IMG/VR virus record: IMGVR_UViG_3300006919_000061
Coordinates: 1 to 58,325 of that record
Strand: one strand, 5' to 3'
DNA length: 58,325 nucleotides
Source of the DNA: a virus
In this document: positions 49,801 through 58,325 of the stretch, one piece after another
Position numbering within the stretch: the stretch's first letter is position 1
Layout of the letters: each line of letters opens with the position of its first letter
Translations under genes and position numbers: made by a program
Notes under the pieces: model-generated
What the model was told of the DNA's origin: nothing
Databases searched by the model: none
What the model saw: only the letters and a program-made list of their open reading frames with translations

Positions 49801-52800
49801 AATGCTGCGTCTAAGAAGAAGGTTGTGCCTTTCGAGACCGACGGTATTAATCGTCGTACCGGCAAGGCTAAGTACGGCACTGGAGATAAAAGCTACAAAG
49901 GCTCTCCTACGCTGCAACAGAAGCACCAGAAGCAGTTGTCTGCTTACCGCCTGATGCTGATGAACCAACTTGGACGTCCTGTTCCTGAGATTGGCATTAT
50001 CCCTGTTGACGTTAGCTACGACACGAACGACAGCCTGAGCACGGAAGAGCTGAATGCTATCGTGACTGGCCGCGCCGACTACTTGGGCATGATTGCTCAC
50101 ACCCCGTTGGCTAAGCTTAACGGGTTGACTGAGCCTGAAGTTAACAACGCAGAGCCTGACCCGGACGACGCACCGGACCCGGGCAAAGACGATACTAAGG
50201 ACGAGGACCCTCAGGATAACCAGCCTGTTACGACGGTAGAGTTGGAACCGGGTACTGTTACCATCGAGACCCCTGACCTGATTCAGTTCTTTACGGAGAA
50301 GCTGTCGGTTGACTACGACCGTCACCGTGGCGAACCCTACCTTGTGCACACCGCCAACGGCCCTATCGTTATGGACGAGAGCCTGACGAAGGACCAGATG
50401 CTGCTGTTGCAAGAGGTTATCTCTGGCGCTAACACGGAGCCTATTACTATCCGTGTTGTAGGCGACACTACGCCTATTCCAAGCGTTGAGGTTTTTGACG
50501 CTCTTAAGGATACGCACGCTGCTGATAGCTTGCTTACTGAGAAGAACAAGAAAGGCCGCCGTCAGTACCGTCCTAGCGGTAAAGGCGACACCTTGGCACT
50601 GGACATTTTTGTAGGAGACCAGCGACTTGGCACATTGCCAAACACGAGTGCGCTTATGATGGCTGCACACAGACGTGGTATGGCTGAGAGCACTAGTGTC
50701 ATTAAAGGCGGCAAGAACAAAGGCTTGATGTTCCGTCAGAAATCTGAGGACGGATTTGGCGTTGGTTCACGTGTGGGCGAGGTACGTAAGCACGAGAACC
50801 GCATGATGACTGGGCCTACGCAGGCTGAGCACTTTGAGCGGGCTGCACAGATGCACGCTCTGCGCCAGCAGTTGTGGGAGCTGCACACGGCTAACGGAAA
50901 GAACATCGCTGACGGCGTATCGTTCCGTGTTAACATTAACTTTGGCGAGACTAGCTTTGGCAACAAGGCACAGGGTAGTCTCATCATGGACAGCAGCATG
51001 GAAGTGCGGGCTGAGCAGTATGGTGTGGGTGCATCTATCCGCCGTCACGGTATTGCGTTGATGATGCCTAACACGGGTAACAAGGAAATGTCCTTGAAGC
51101 GTAGTGGTGAGCGTGCTGCTCCGATTACACCTTACGGGTACAATGAGACGCGCCATCAGCAGGACGGGTTTAACCTTAGCCGCCACGAGTCTGGTGCATT
51201 GTTTGTGCCGATTGAAAGTGCAGGCGAGGTCATCTGGGTTAAGATGCCGGGCCAGACTGTAAGCATGCTAAACAACGGCGAGCGCATTGCCCGTGACATT
51301 ATTACGGAGCTTGCGAATCCTACGGCTAACAGCATTGCGCGTGCACAGAACCTTATTGGTAGCAACATTGTCCAAGAGATTGAGCCCGGTGTGTTTGCTA
51401 TCTTTGCAGACAATCGTAACATTAAGGTACCTGAAAGCCCAGAGAACTTAGCAGTGTCTATCTACCGCGACGGTCAATGGAGCACTCCGCTTGAGGAGAT
51501 TGTGCCTAACATGAACGTTGACATTGCAGTCAAGATTGCACAAGGCGACTCTGCATTTAACACCGACGAGTCCTTTACCGTTGGTGGTACTAAGTTCGAC
51601 GGCATCTCTGACTTCGTGGCTTCCGAGATGAAGCTAGGTCACTCACCTGTAGTGGACGGGGACGGCAACGTTATCAGCTGGACGCACCCACTTGCACCGG
51701 CATACCCTTATAACGAAGGCGACAAGGACAAGAGCTTCTCTAACGAGAACACCATGAAGACGCAGTTGACTATGACTGCTACCGTGTTGACGGGTGGTGA
51801 GGTTAAGCCTGTTACTACCTTGAGTGGTAAGGACTTGCTTGACGGTCTTATGGACAAGGACTCTACTGTCCCAGAAGGTGAAAAGGCGTTTGACGTAGAA
51901 GGCGACTTAGACTTCAGCTTCCTTACGATTGCTGCTGCTGAGTCCTCTAACAACGCAGACCGAGCTACCAAGATTGACATGAAGGAGGCCGAAGAGTGGT
52001 GGGCCAAGAACATGAGCTCTGTCCCGTTCAAGCGAGTCAAGGGCATCATCGAGCGTAATGGTCTCCTCGGATACGGTATCTTTGAGAAAGGTGCCGTTGA
52101 GGTGAGCGACCGCGCTGTAAAAGGTACGGAGTACCACGAGGCATTCCACGCCGTGTTCCAGATGTTCTTGTCTGATGACCGTCAGGCTAAGGTCATGGCA
52201 GACGCTAAGCGTTTGTACGGAGCTAAGAGCGAAGAAGCTTTGGAAGAAGATTTGGCTGAGGACTTCCGTGAGTATATGATGACTAGCGGCAAGAGCATGA
52301 ACGAAAAGTCTGTGGTTCGCCGCTTCTTTTCTGAGCTTATGGAGCTTATCAATGCTCTTACTAAGGAAGGCTTTTCCGGCTACCGTAAGGCTAAGTTGTT
52401 TCAGCAAATCAACCGTGGTAAGTTTAACAACGCTAGCCCCCGCGTGCGGGAGTACGCTACGCGTAACATGTTGATTGCAGAGAACCTGCCTGACTACAAC
52501 GAGAACGTACAAAAGGAGCTAGTGCAGAATGTGCAGTCAGCTGCCTTTACCGCTATCCGTGCTGCACAACGCGGCAAGGCTCCTGCGTCAATCATGAACT
52601 TGTACAACGACCTTAAGCAGCTCAACGCTATGAGCCGTAAGGAGTACAACGCTATGGCTAAAGCGCAGGACATGGACGGCATCCAACAGGAGGACCTGAT
52701 TAACCAGAAGATGGTTCAGCTCGGTATGCAGGCTATGGTTCACCAAGCTAACATGGTCTTGAAGACTGCGCCTAATCGTGCAGAGCTTGCTGCTCGCTAC

Positions 52801-55800
52801 AAAAAGCTGTTTAAACAAGACGTTGAGCCTATTAGCAAGTTCTTGTCTGAGCACCCCACCGTGCGCGCCTTTACCAAAAGCGCACTTGATACTGAGTTCA
52901 CTGCCGGTACTAACCAGCACCAGCAGAACAACGACTCGTTTGAGAAGATGAACCCGAAGGACAGCCTGTCGGCTAACGTCCGCAACCTCATCAACACTAC
53001 GCCCGAGGTCAGCATTGAGCTGTCACAGAACTCTCCGCAGATTGAGTTTCACATGGCTGCTGCTCGTTTGGCAGGACAGGAGGGTGACTTTGCTAAGGCA
53101 CAGGAGCACATCGCTGAGGTGCAGAACCTTGTTAACTCTAACGCTACTGAGACACACTTTGGCCTGCCGCAGATGATGCAAGTAGACCGAGTGTTTGCGT
53201 TCATGAGCGAGCGCCTTGCTAACAAGGCTACGCCTGAGGCTATGATTGACGAGCTCTTCCGCATGGGTGACTCGTACCCGCAGTTTAAGTTGCTGGGTCT
53301 GCGCCTTATGAAAGAGACGCCGGACGTGCGCGCTCAGTTCTTTGCAGGCTTCCGCCGTGGTGACACGACTGAGTTGGTGGTGAACAACCGCAAGTTTATT
53401 GAGGTCAGGGGCCCATTCGGTGGTACCTTGGCTAACCACAACCGTGTGCCGATTCAGTTGCGCATGGAAGAAATTGCCGCTGCCAAAGGCAAGGACCTTG
53501 TGCAGACTGCACGTGACGCACAAGCTGCTGCACAACGGGCACTTAAGGAAGTGCCTAACATGACGAATGAGCAGTTTGAAAAGACTGCTAACAAGTGGCT
53601 TGACGTTATTGGCTTCCAGACTATGGACCCGCAGGCACGTAGTGTTGTCTTGGCTAAGATTACACAAGACCCAGATGCACGCGCTAAGCTGTTCTCTAAT
53701 ATTGCTAACGTGCTGGGCGCGTACTCTGGCGTAGCTAACGCCAAAGACGTTACAGACTTGACATCTGACAAGCTGTTTAACAAGCACTTGATGAAGCTTG
53801 CTGAGCAGTTCCAAGCTGCAGACATGGGTGCTATTAGCACTACGTTTAACAACGTGGCTGGCAGCCGTCAGTTTTCTAAGCAAGTGCCGTCGTTTATTAC
53901 GGAGTGGTTCGACCAGTTCCAGAACTTCCCAGAAGGTACGGACATCGAAGCCAAGCTGCGGGAGACTGTCTTCCGTGACCCGCGCATGTACGCCACTACC
54001 TACGGCAAGTTGTTGTTCCCTAACGGAGCAAGCAAGCCGATGGACATGGCAGGCATGGCTGCTATCCGCACGTATCGTCTTGGTGGTAACGAAAGCTCAC
54101 AAGCTAAGTACACGGAGATGACCGAAGAGGAGTGGATGGGTATGCTGATTTCTGCAGTGTCTAATCCGGTTGAGGTTGCGCACAACAGCAAGTACCATTT
54201 CCTGCCCATCACTACGCCGTCTGACGCTACGAACACTATGATGGTGCCGGCGTTTATCTACGACATGCGCTCTGACGCAGGCAAGAAAGCAGCGCGTATG
54301 CAGCTGCGCAAGACTATTAAGTCTGAGTTCTACGAGCTGCAGCGCGTGCCGGGCCGCTTTACTATTGGTGCGGTGCACGAGTACTTGAGCAAAGAGCTGA
54401 ACAGGAAGAACGAAGACGGGGAAGGCAACTTCCAGATTGACATGGCTACGCTGCCAGAGGAGTTGCTTAATGAGGCAGTGGACAAGGCCGTGGGTTCCTT
54501 TGCTAAGGAGGCGCAAGCTCTTGTTGCTGACGAGAATTTCCAGCGCGCTAAGCAAAAGTCTAACCGCAAGGAGTCCAATAACATGGAGCTCGCACTGACG
54601 ATGGTTGTGTCGGGCTACATGAGCAACTGGTCTACTGGTGTGTCTCTTGCAGGTACGCCGAACGAGTTCAGCTCTAAGCTGAAGAAGAACACGGTTGACA
54701 TGCAGAAGCGCCACAAGCACATCCTGTCCCCGGGTGTTGCTAACGCAGGCGTTACTGCTCGCTCCCACTTCCGCAGCGTGACGATGGTTGAGTCCGTCGA
54801 GAATCTGCAGAAGCTTTGGGAAGGACTTGACCAGACGTTTGCTCTTGACGACAACTACAAGAAGGTTGAGATTGCAGACGCTCAGTCCTACGTGAGCCTT
54901 GAGTTCTACGAGGACATCCTGATGGAGCACGGTGACTGGACCCCTGAGATTGGTGCTGCTATTGCAAAGGCCAAGAAGGGTGAGAAGCTGGACGCTAGCG
55001 ACGTGAAGTTGCTGCGCCCGTACAAGCCGTTCTATTACACGCGTCAGTTTGATGCGGACCTCGGCATGTCCCGCTCGTACCAGATTAAGAACTCCATCAT
55101 CCCTGTGGTGGGTGCGCTTAGCCCCGAGTTTAAGAAGTTTGAGGACTGGATGCGCGCGTCTGGTGTTGACCAAGTGCAGATGGGCACGGCCCACAAGGTG
55201 GGGCAGCACAAGAACAACATCCCACTGCGTAACGCAGAGGGTGAGTTCACTGGCGTTGCTCCTACTACTAACGAAGAAAAAGCCTCGTTTGACGAGGAGT
55301 TCGTGTACGAGCTGCCGATGACAGGATACCGCAAGCAGGTTAACGTCACCGACCACTGGCACTCTGACTCCGAGAACAAGCTTGCTAGTCAGCTCGAGAA
55401 GATTGTGACTGCCGCCGCTGTCCGTAACATGGGCGAGGAGGGTGCTCGTATTTCTAACGAGTTCGTCCAGACTATGGATGAGATTTACAAGGAGCAGTAC
55501 GACAAGTTCTTTGGTCAGTTCGAGACTAGCAACGGAGAGATTAACCCCAAGAAGTTTGCTGAGTGGCTGCTTAGCGAGATGGCTGAGGACGAGCTTACAG
55601 ACTCTAGCCGTAAGCTTATTCAGGCTGGCATGTTCACCGCGCCTAGCGTGATTGGTGCAGTGCGTGGCCGTATCTTCTCTGCTGTGCAGAAGGAGGTGAA
55701 CACCATTCAAGTGAACGGTGGTACGCAAGTGCAGGTGGCCAGCCAGTTCTTCCGGACTAACAAGAACCGCTTGCTGCCTATGCGCAAGGAGGGGGACAAG

Positions 55801-58325
55801 ATTCTCCCGGCACAGATTGCTGCGTCTAAGGACAGCTTGCCTAAGGAGTACCGGGACATGACCATCGAAGAGATTCGTGCCAAGGCTCCGGAGGTGTTGC
55901 AGTCTATTACGCTGCGTATCCCGTCCGAGTCTATTAACTCTGGCGCGCTTGTCGAGATTGTCGAGTTCTTGCCTGACGGCATGGACGGCGTGATTGTGCC
56001 GGACGAGTTCGTGACTCAGATGGGTTCTGACTTTGACGTGGACAAGCTGTTCTTCCAGTTCCGTGCTAACGACAACAGCAAGCAAGACAAGCTGTTTGAT
56101 TTGATGAAAGAGGTGTTCGAAGATGAGCGCAACCTTAAGTACATCATGGCACCGCAAGGATTCGACACGTTCTCCGCGAAGGCGAAGAGCCGTCCTATCC
56201 GTACGCAGGAGGCTGAGCAGCAGATTGTACACAACCCGCTCTCGCTTACCACGCACATCAGCATGCGTAGCGATAACATGGCAGGTGTTGCACTGAAGGG
56301 TAAGGCTGCTAACCGCAACATTATCTTTGAGGACCTCATCCGTAACGGTTTTGTCTACGGCGCTCCCCTTACCATCAACGGCAACAGAGCAGGCTTTGAC
56401 TACCGCACGGTGTCCGACACCAACAAGAACATCCACTCCGAGGCTGTGGCTGCTGCAATGGACGGCGCTAAGGACCCGGTGTACGGTAAGCTCGGTATTA
56501 CCGACGACAACTTTAGTATGTTCATGGAGCTCGTCATGCTTAGTGACGGAGACCTTGACGCGGCTATCGACCTTGTACAGTCTGACGCAATGCGCATGGA
56601 GGCTGCAGGCCACATTCGTATTATGGACGCATCCAACGACACTGTTGTTGTGATGGCTCAGACGGAAAAGGGTGAACAGTTCTTGCAGATGGCTGCTAAC
56701 AACAGCAAAGAAAACTCTGCTAAGTATTACCCAGAGAAGTTCCAATTCACTGTACGCGGCAGTAGTAACTTGAACACCACGACCAATGACATGGGTACGC
56801 TCATGGCAGGCATTGGTACGTGGCGTGAGCAGGTTAGCGGTCCGATGCGTCACATCAATAAGGTGATTCGCTTGGATAAGAAGAACGTTAAGAACGACAT
56901 CGAGGGAGTCATGCTGACTGGCTCGGGCAACGAGGACTTGGTGCACGGTTCGTTCTTTACCCCGGGTAGGCCGCACACTTCTGCGACTGAAACCAAGGGT
57001 GAGTTCTCAGCTGCTTTGCCGATTAAGAACCGCATGAAGTCTATGTTCAACGAGACGTCTAAGCTCTTGAACGATTTGGGTGACGGTTACTTGACATACT
57101 TGACTATGCACTCAGAGGACCGCTTGTCTCGCGGACTGAAGATGGCGCAGTGGGATGCGTTCAAGCGTAACCAAGCGGCTGCTATCCACACCGACAAGGT
57201 GACGTACACCGCGATGGGTGAGCGTAAGAACATGTCCCCGGGCCTGCTGCCTGAGAACAAGGAGGACTGGAGTCTCGAGAACTGGCTGCGCTATTTGCGC
57301 ACTAGCGACGAAGTTAAGGGCGACAGCACACCGTTGGGCCGTGTCATCAGCAAGTTGCTGGTGCAGCCCAAGCCATACGAAGTGCGGGGCATCTTCTTCG
57401 ACAACATTACGCTTGTCGGTATTAGCGATGAGGTTGAGGCGCGCCAGCTTGCCGAAGACGTGCAAGAGCTGTACGACTCGGATAACGACGACTTCGTGTC
57501 ATTCGTTGAGGCTATCGACGCGTACGAAGCGCAGCGTTCTGGTTACGGTATGAGCCAGTCTCGTTTGACCGGTATCTTGCCGGGTGATATTACTATGGCT
57601 ATTGCCCGCGCTACGGGTGCACATGGTAAGACGGACGAGGCCATGCGTGCTGAGCCTAACGCTATCATACAGGAGGACATCTGGAATCCTAATGTCCCAC
57701 GTATCAACAAGCCCTTGTCTGCAGCTGTGATGCAGGTGGCTGACTCTGGTATGGTGGGTGTGTTCCGCACTAACGACGGACACGTCATCTTCCCGACGCA
57801 CGAGCAGAACGGTGAGATTGAATGGGGTTCCGCTAAGTCTCCGAACGAAGGTCAGAAGTTTAACGGTAAGCGTATGCTGGAGGGTTTCCAGATTCACCAG
57901 ACTTCTAAGAAGAACGAGAACTGGTACTCCAAGCTGGAGTACGGACCCGAGGTGTCTCGTGATGATAAGATTGAGCACCTCAAGGGCCGGTTCCGTAAGG
58001 CTGGTATCCACGTGCAGGTTGAGTTCGATAGCTCGTTGCCGGAGAACGGCCGCGTGGTTATTGACAAGGGAGCTGCTAAGATTACCCTGCACCCTGACAC
58101 GCTGCAAGGCGACACTATCGCACACGAGTTTGGCCACATCTTGGTCGAGGGCTTGGGCTATAGCAACCCGCTGGTGCAGCAAGGTATCGAGGAGCTGCGT
58201 GACTCTGAGCTGTGGGCACAGGTCGAGGAGGCCTACCCTGAGCTGAACGACCGCGACCTCGGTATGGAGGTACTCGTTACTGCCATTGGCCGTAAGGGTA
58301 GTGAGCTGTTTGAGAACCAGAAGAA
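46816..58325 (+). CDS. Giant virion protein with nuclease, zincin and RNA polymerase domains (partial)
   Basis: This frame is open to the window edge, giving at least 3836 residues without a stop. Visible parts, in order: a Gly-rich segment ending WESAFLGALGGG (404-415), suggestive of membrane insertion; a Lys/Glu coiled coil (about 740-830); a PD-(D/E)XK nuclease with Asp976, Asp990 and Lys992 (VYDMKT), then a conserved QLSAYR; a zincin HEAFH (1774-1778) with likely third ligand in EEDLAEDF (1810-1817); a crAss-like RNA polymerase with DAQSY (2688-2692), YKPF (2736-2739), RIPSESINSG (from 3034) and catalytic GSDFDVDK (3070-3077, DFDVD 3072-3076); and a second zincin HEFGH (3770-3774). Related polymerases are packaged in the virion and transcribe early genes after injection. 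The ATG at 46816 follows the cargo 3 stop by 32 nt. Confidence 0.93.
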   Translation, partial: MSEENTTDGGTNTPNQETSGNSISNTPEYGLNFNNLSFSQGPTEQVRSFDETKEFMDDTTQFGRYDNFESAALNQSGWEALGRGAMNAVGEVVGGGMEGIGALFNWNTLTDPKNTERNFLEMLGQEVRGSFEDGNEIYDLRAGETMDVMNVKWWAKNLPSLASTASMFVPGMGAGFVAAKVLSKAGRTLNKINKIGKTLDKAEELASVAKAGNIGSAVGRQFGGAVAMRHAENMRSAHDVYEQAYADIANSDGGVEQFKGTTAWRAAVEELGHQPTKEELAEYVAGQASLQSYKVNSLNIGFDLLHMGALSKALKGTRGVRRGLKGAKQKAAAAGKELTRKQRNIARAKGLSATLFEAGTEGIEEAVNFIGENEGRYLGRQISGGEQTKFGDRFNEYVADDHLWESAFLGALGGGVMAGGGSLVGRGKATRNHEKIMEQIETRKKALAEIGKKVDAASKTGDVRAQREAVREAVTAEAFGMGAESAYSGTADLLEIQLAQFEEALREEGHSPRMIEQTLNDIANQFNTAEQSVEKGQLVVQELGLDEDTGMEVMNQLLQHDFVANKIANKRQANTRKLQGLPKSEERKREIMWHYLNEYLNKEEEQDAKVIERLEEAMGGREAVQAMTERIVGKVEQNTTVDTAAVAAANEKLDLAMAKVESLKAAVANQSDNEAAKRQLADELIEANAAVEAAKAGVETAKAGTTEDIVTEGTPIQEVGENKADDVLQSEIELDFQEAELAKQRAAFLSDENIDKLVEKSEERRAAKDKERTKRRKEAKEEAKTKEELEALKKTAETVEEEQEIDDALTDMVNQAKNNETQKEQERSKDVQVPTEVQKDIDTLLENSKYVQLNEDGSAYVDSRTGQRYVRTTTWMKGPNAAEESFSDTFGIPSSNIGNSVDEFVRDFMDGNVRAPEAYPHLPVEHQEKLALQLMELEAQFVANGEKVIAKDVVLFNDMDVSNLDPSASGVAGTVDLLTVDAEGNFRVYDMKTIRNAASKKKVVPFETDGINRRTGKAKYGTGDKSYKGSPTLQQKHQKQLSAYRLMLMNQLGRPVPEIGIIPVDVSYDTNDSLSTEELNAIVTGRADYLGMIAHTPLAKLNGLTEPEVNNAEPDPDDAPDPGKDDTKDEDPQDNQPVTTVELEPGTVTIETPDLIQFFTEKLSVDYDRHRGEPYLVHTANGPIVMDESLTKDQMLLLQEVISGANTEPITIRVVGDTTPIPSVEVFDALKDTHAADSLLTEKNKKGRRQYRPSGKGDTLALDIFVGDQRLGTLPNTSALMMAAHRRGMAESTSVIKGGKNKGLMFRQKSEDGFGVGSRVGEVRKHENRMMTGPTQAEHFERAAQMHALRQQLWELHTANGKNIADGVSFRVNINFGETSFGNKAQGSLIMDSSMEVRAEQYGVGASIRRHGIALMMPNTGNKEMSLKRSGERAAPITPYGYNETRHQQDGFNLSRHESGALFVPIESAGEVIWVKMPGQTVSMLNNGERIARDIITELANPTANSIARAQNLIGSNIVQEIEPGVFAIFADNRNIKVPESPENLAVSIYRDGQWSTPLEEIVPNMNVDIAVKIAQGDSAFNTDESFTVGGTKFDGISDFVASEMKLGHSPVVDGDGNVISWTHPLAPAYPYNEGDKDKSFSNENTMKTQLTMTATVLTGGEVKPVTTLSGKDLLDGLMDKDSTVPEGEKAFDVEGDLDFSFLTIAAAESSNNADRATKIDMKEAEEWWAKNMSSVPFKRVKGIIERNGLLGYGIFEKGAVEVSDRAVKGTEYHEAFHAVFQMFLSDDRQAKVMADAKRLYGAKSEEALEEDLAEDFREYMMTSGKSMNEKSVVRRFFSELMELINALTKEGFSGYRKAKLFQQINRGKFNNASPRVREYATRNMLIAENLPDYNENVQKELVQNVQSAAFTAIRAAQRGKAPASIMNLYNDLKQLNAMSRKEYNAMAKAQDMDGIQQEDLINQKMVQLGMQAMVHQANMVLKTAPNRAELAARYKKLFKQDVEPISKFLSEHPTVRAFTKSALDTEFTAGTNQHQQNNDSFEKMNPKDSLSANVRNLINTTPEVSIELSQNSPQIEFHMAAARLAGQEGDFAKAQEHIAEVQNLVNSNATETHFGLPQMMQVDRVFAFMSERLANKATPEAMIDELFRMGDSYPQFKLLGLRLMKETPDVRAQFFAGFRRGDTTELVVNNRKFIEVRGPFGGTLANHNRVPIQLRMEEIAAAKGKDLVQTARDAQAAAQRALKEVPNMTNEQFEKTANKWLDVIGFQTMDPQARSVVLAKITQDPDARAKLFSNIANVLGAYSGVANAKDVTDLTSDKLFNKHLMKLAEQFQAADMGAISTTFNNVAGSRQFSKQVPSFITEWFDQFQNFPEGTDIEAKLRETVFRDPRMYATTYGKLLFPNGASKPMDMAGMAAIRTYRLGGNESSQAKYTEMTEEEWMGMLISAVSNPVEVAHNSKYHFLPITTPSDATNTMMVPAFIYDMRSDAGKKAARMQLRKTIKSEFYELQRVPGRFTIGAVHEYLSKELNRKNEDGEGNFQIDMATLPEELLNEAVDKAVGSFAKEAQALVADENFQRAKQKSNRKESNNMELALTMVVSGYMSNWSTGVSLAGTPNEFSSKLKKNTVDMQKRHKHILSPGVANAGVTARSHFRSVTMVESVENLQKLWEGLDQTFALDDNYKKVEIADAQSYVSLEFYEDILMEHGDWTPEIGAAIAKAKKGEKLDASDVKLLRPYKPFYYTRQFDADLGMSRSYQIKNSIIPVVGALSPEFKKFEDWMRASGVDQVQMGTAHKVGQHKNNIPLRNAEGEFTGVAPTTNEEKASFDEEFVYELPMTGYRKQVNVTDHWHSDSENKLASQLEKIVTAAAVRNMGEEGARISNEFVQTMDEIYKEQYDKFFGQFETSNGEINPKKFAEWLLSEMAEDELTDSSRKLIQAGMFTAPSVIGAVRGRIFSAVQKEVNTIQVNGGTQVQVASQFFRTNKNRLLPMRKEGDKILPAQIAASKDSLPKEYRDMTIEEIRAKAPEVLQSITLRIPSESINSGALVEIVEFLPDGMDGVIVPDEFVTQMGSDFDVDKLFFQFRANDNSKQDKLFDLMKEVFEDERNLKYIMAPQGFDTFSAKAKSRPIRTQEAEQQIVHNPLSLTTHISMRSDNMAGVALKGKAANRNIIFEDLIRNGFVYGAPLTINGNRAGFDYRTVSDTNKNIHSEAVAAAMDGAKDPVYGKLGITDDNFSMFMELVMLSDGDLDAAIDLVQSDAMRMEAAGHIRIMDASNDTVVVMAQTEKGEQFLQMAANNSKENSAKYYPEKFQFTVRGSSNLNTTTNDMGTLMAGIGTWREQVSGPMRHINKVIRLDKKNVKNDIEGVMLTGSGNEDLVHGSFFTPGRPHTSATETKGEFSAALPIKNRMKSMFNETSKLLNDLGDGYLTYLTMHSEDRLSRGLKMAQWDAFKRNQAAAIHTDKVTYTAMGERKNMSPGLLPENKEDWSLENWLRYLRTSDEVKGDSTPLGRVISKLLVQPKPYEVRGIFFDNITLVGISDEVEARQLAEDVQELYDSDNDDFVSFVEAIDAYEAQRSGYGMSQSRLTGILPGDITMAIARATGAHGKTDEAMRAEPNAIIQEDIWNPNVPRINKPLSAAVMQVADSGMVGVFRTNDGHVIFPTHEQNGEIEWGSAKSPNEGQKFNGKRMLEGFQIHQTSKKNENWYSKLEYGPEVSRDDKIEHLKGRFRKAGIHVQVEFDSSLPENGRVVIDKGAAKITLHPDTLQGDTIAHEFGHILVEGLGYSNPLVQQGIEELRDSELWAQVEEAYPELNDRDLGMEVLVTAIGRKGSELFENQK

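Noticed and set aside
54097-56976. A 959-codon open frame on the minus strand opposite the giant gene
   Set aside because: Composition is dominated by His, Leu, Val and Arg, typical of an antisense shadow of a well-coded gene; the plus frame holds the conserved polymerase motifs.
1-58325. tRNA genes, integrase, transposase or attachment sites
   Set aside because: Looked for cloverleaf T-arm patterns and catalytic motifs by eye and found none; a tRNAscan run would be decisive.

Overview
The window is part of a crAss-like tailed phage genome (order Crassvirales). The order of recognisable genes on the plus strand fits that group: IHF/HU-like protein, amidase, large terminase, portal, scaffold-like protein, major capsid protein, fibres, 3TM holin, ring and muzzle tail proteins, cargo proteins, and finally a giant protein. 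The giant protein carries the catalytic DFDxD motif of crAss-like virion RNA polymerases. The host is probably a Bacteroidetes bacterium: about ten plus-strand sites, and one on the minus strand, match or approximate the TTTG (-33) / TAnnTTTG (-7) promoter of that phylum, and most genes lack a clear purine-rich ribosome binding site.

Layout. (1) Positions 1-8187 are read on the minus strand: about 23 small genes of 29-140 residues, almost none of known family. They include two lipoproteins, one secreted protein and several one-pass membrane miniproteins. Their intergenic spaces hold RNA hairpins and seven copies of GGGGAGCT (minus-strand sense). (2) Positions 8188-8762 are a divergent control region with a small-hairpin array and a cluster of TGTCA/TGACA half-sites. 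(3) Positions 8763-10931 hold small membrane, secreted and dockerin-like genes. (4) Positions 11041-20118 hold the packaging and head module. (5) Positions 20187-35354 hold small basic proteins, structural proteins and a fibre cassette. (6) Positions 35369-41950 hold the holin and the tail ring/muzzle proteins. (7) Positions 41968-46783 hold three cargo-type proteins. (8) From 46816 to the window edge runs one open frame of at least 3836 codons. It combines a pore/ejection-like N-terminus, a PD-(D/E)XK nuclease, a zincin, the two-barrel RNA polymerase and a second zincin.

How it may work together. The plus-strand genes build the capsid, tail and ejected cargo. The cargo includes the RNA polymerase, which would enter the cell and transcribe early genes; the minus-strand block with its non-host-like GGGGAGCT/hairpin elements is a candidate target (inference). 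The late block uses host-type promoters. Four of these are fused to the terminator of the preceding gene so that the -33 TTTG lies in the terminator loop, and seven promoters place the start codon 3-5 nt from the -7 box, implying leaderless mRNAs. No TAG stop codon was found among about 60 genes. No tRNA, integrase, insertion sequence or CRISPR array was recognised. The replication genes and the end of the giant gene lie outside the window.
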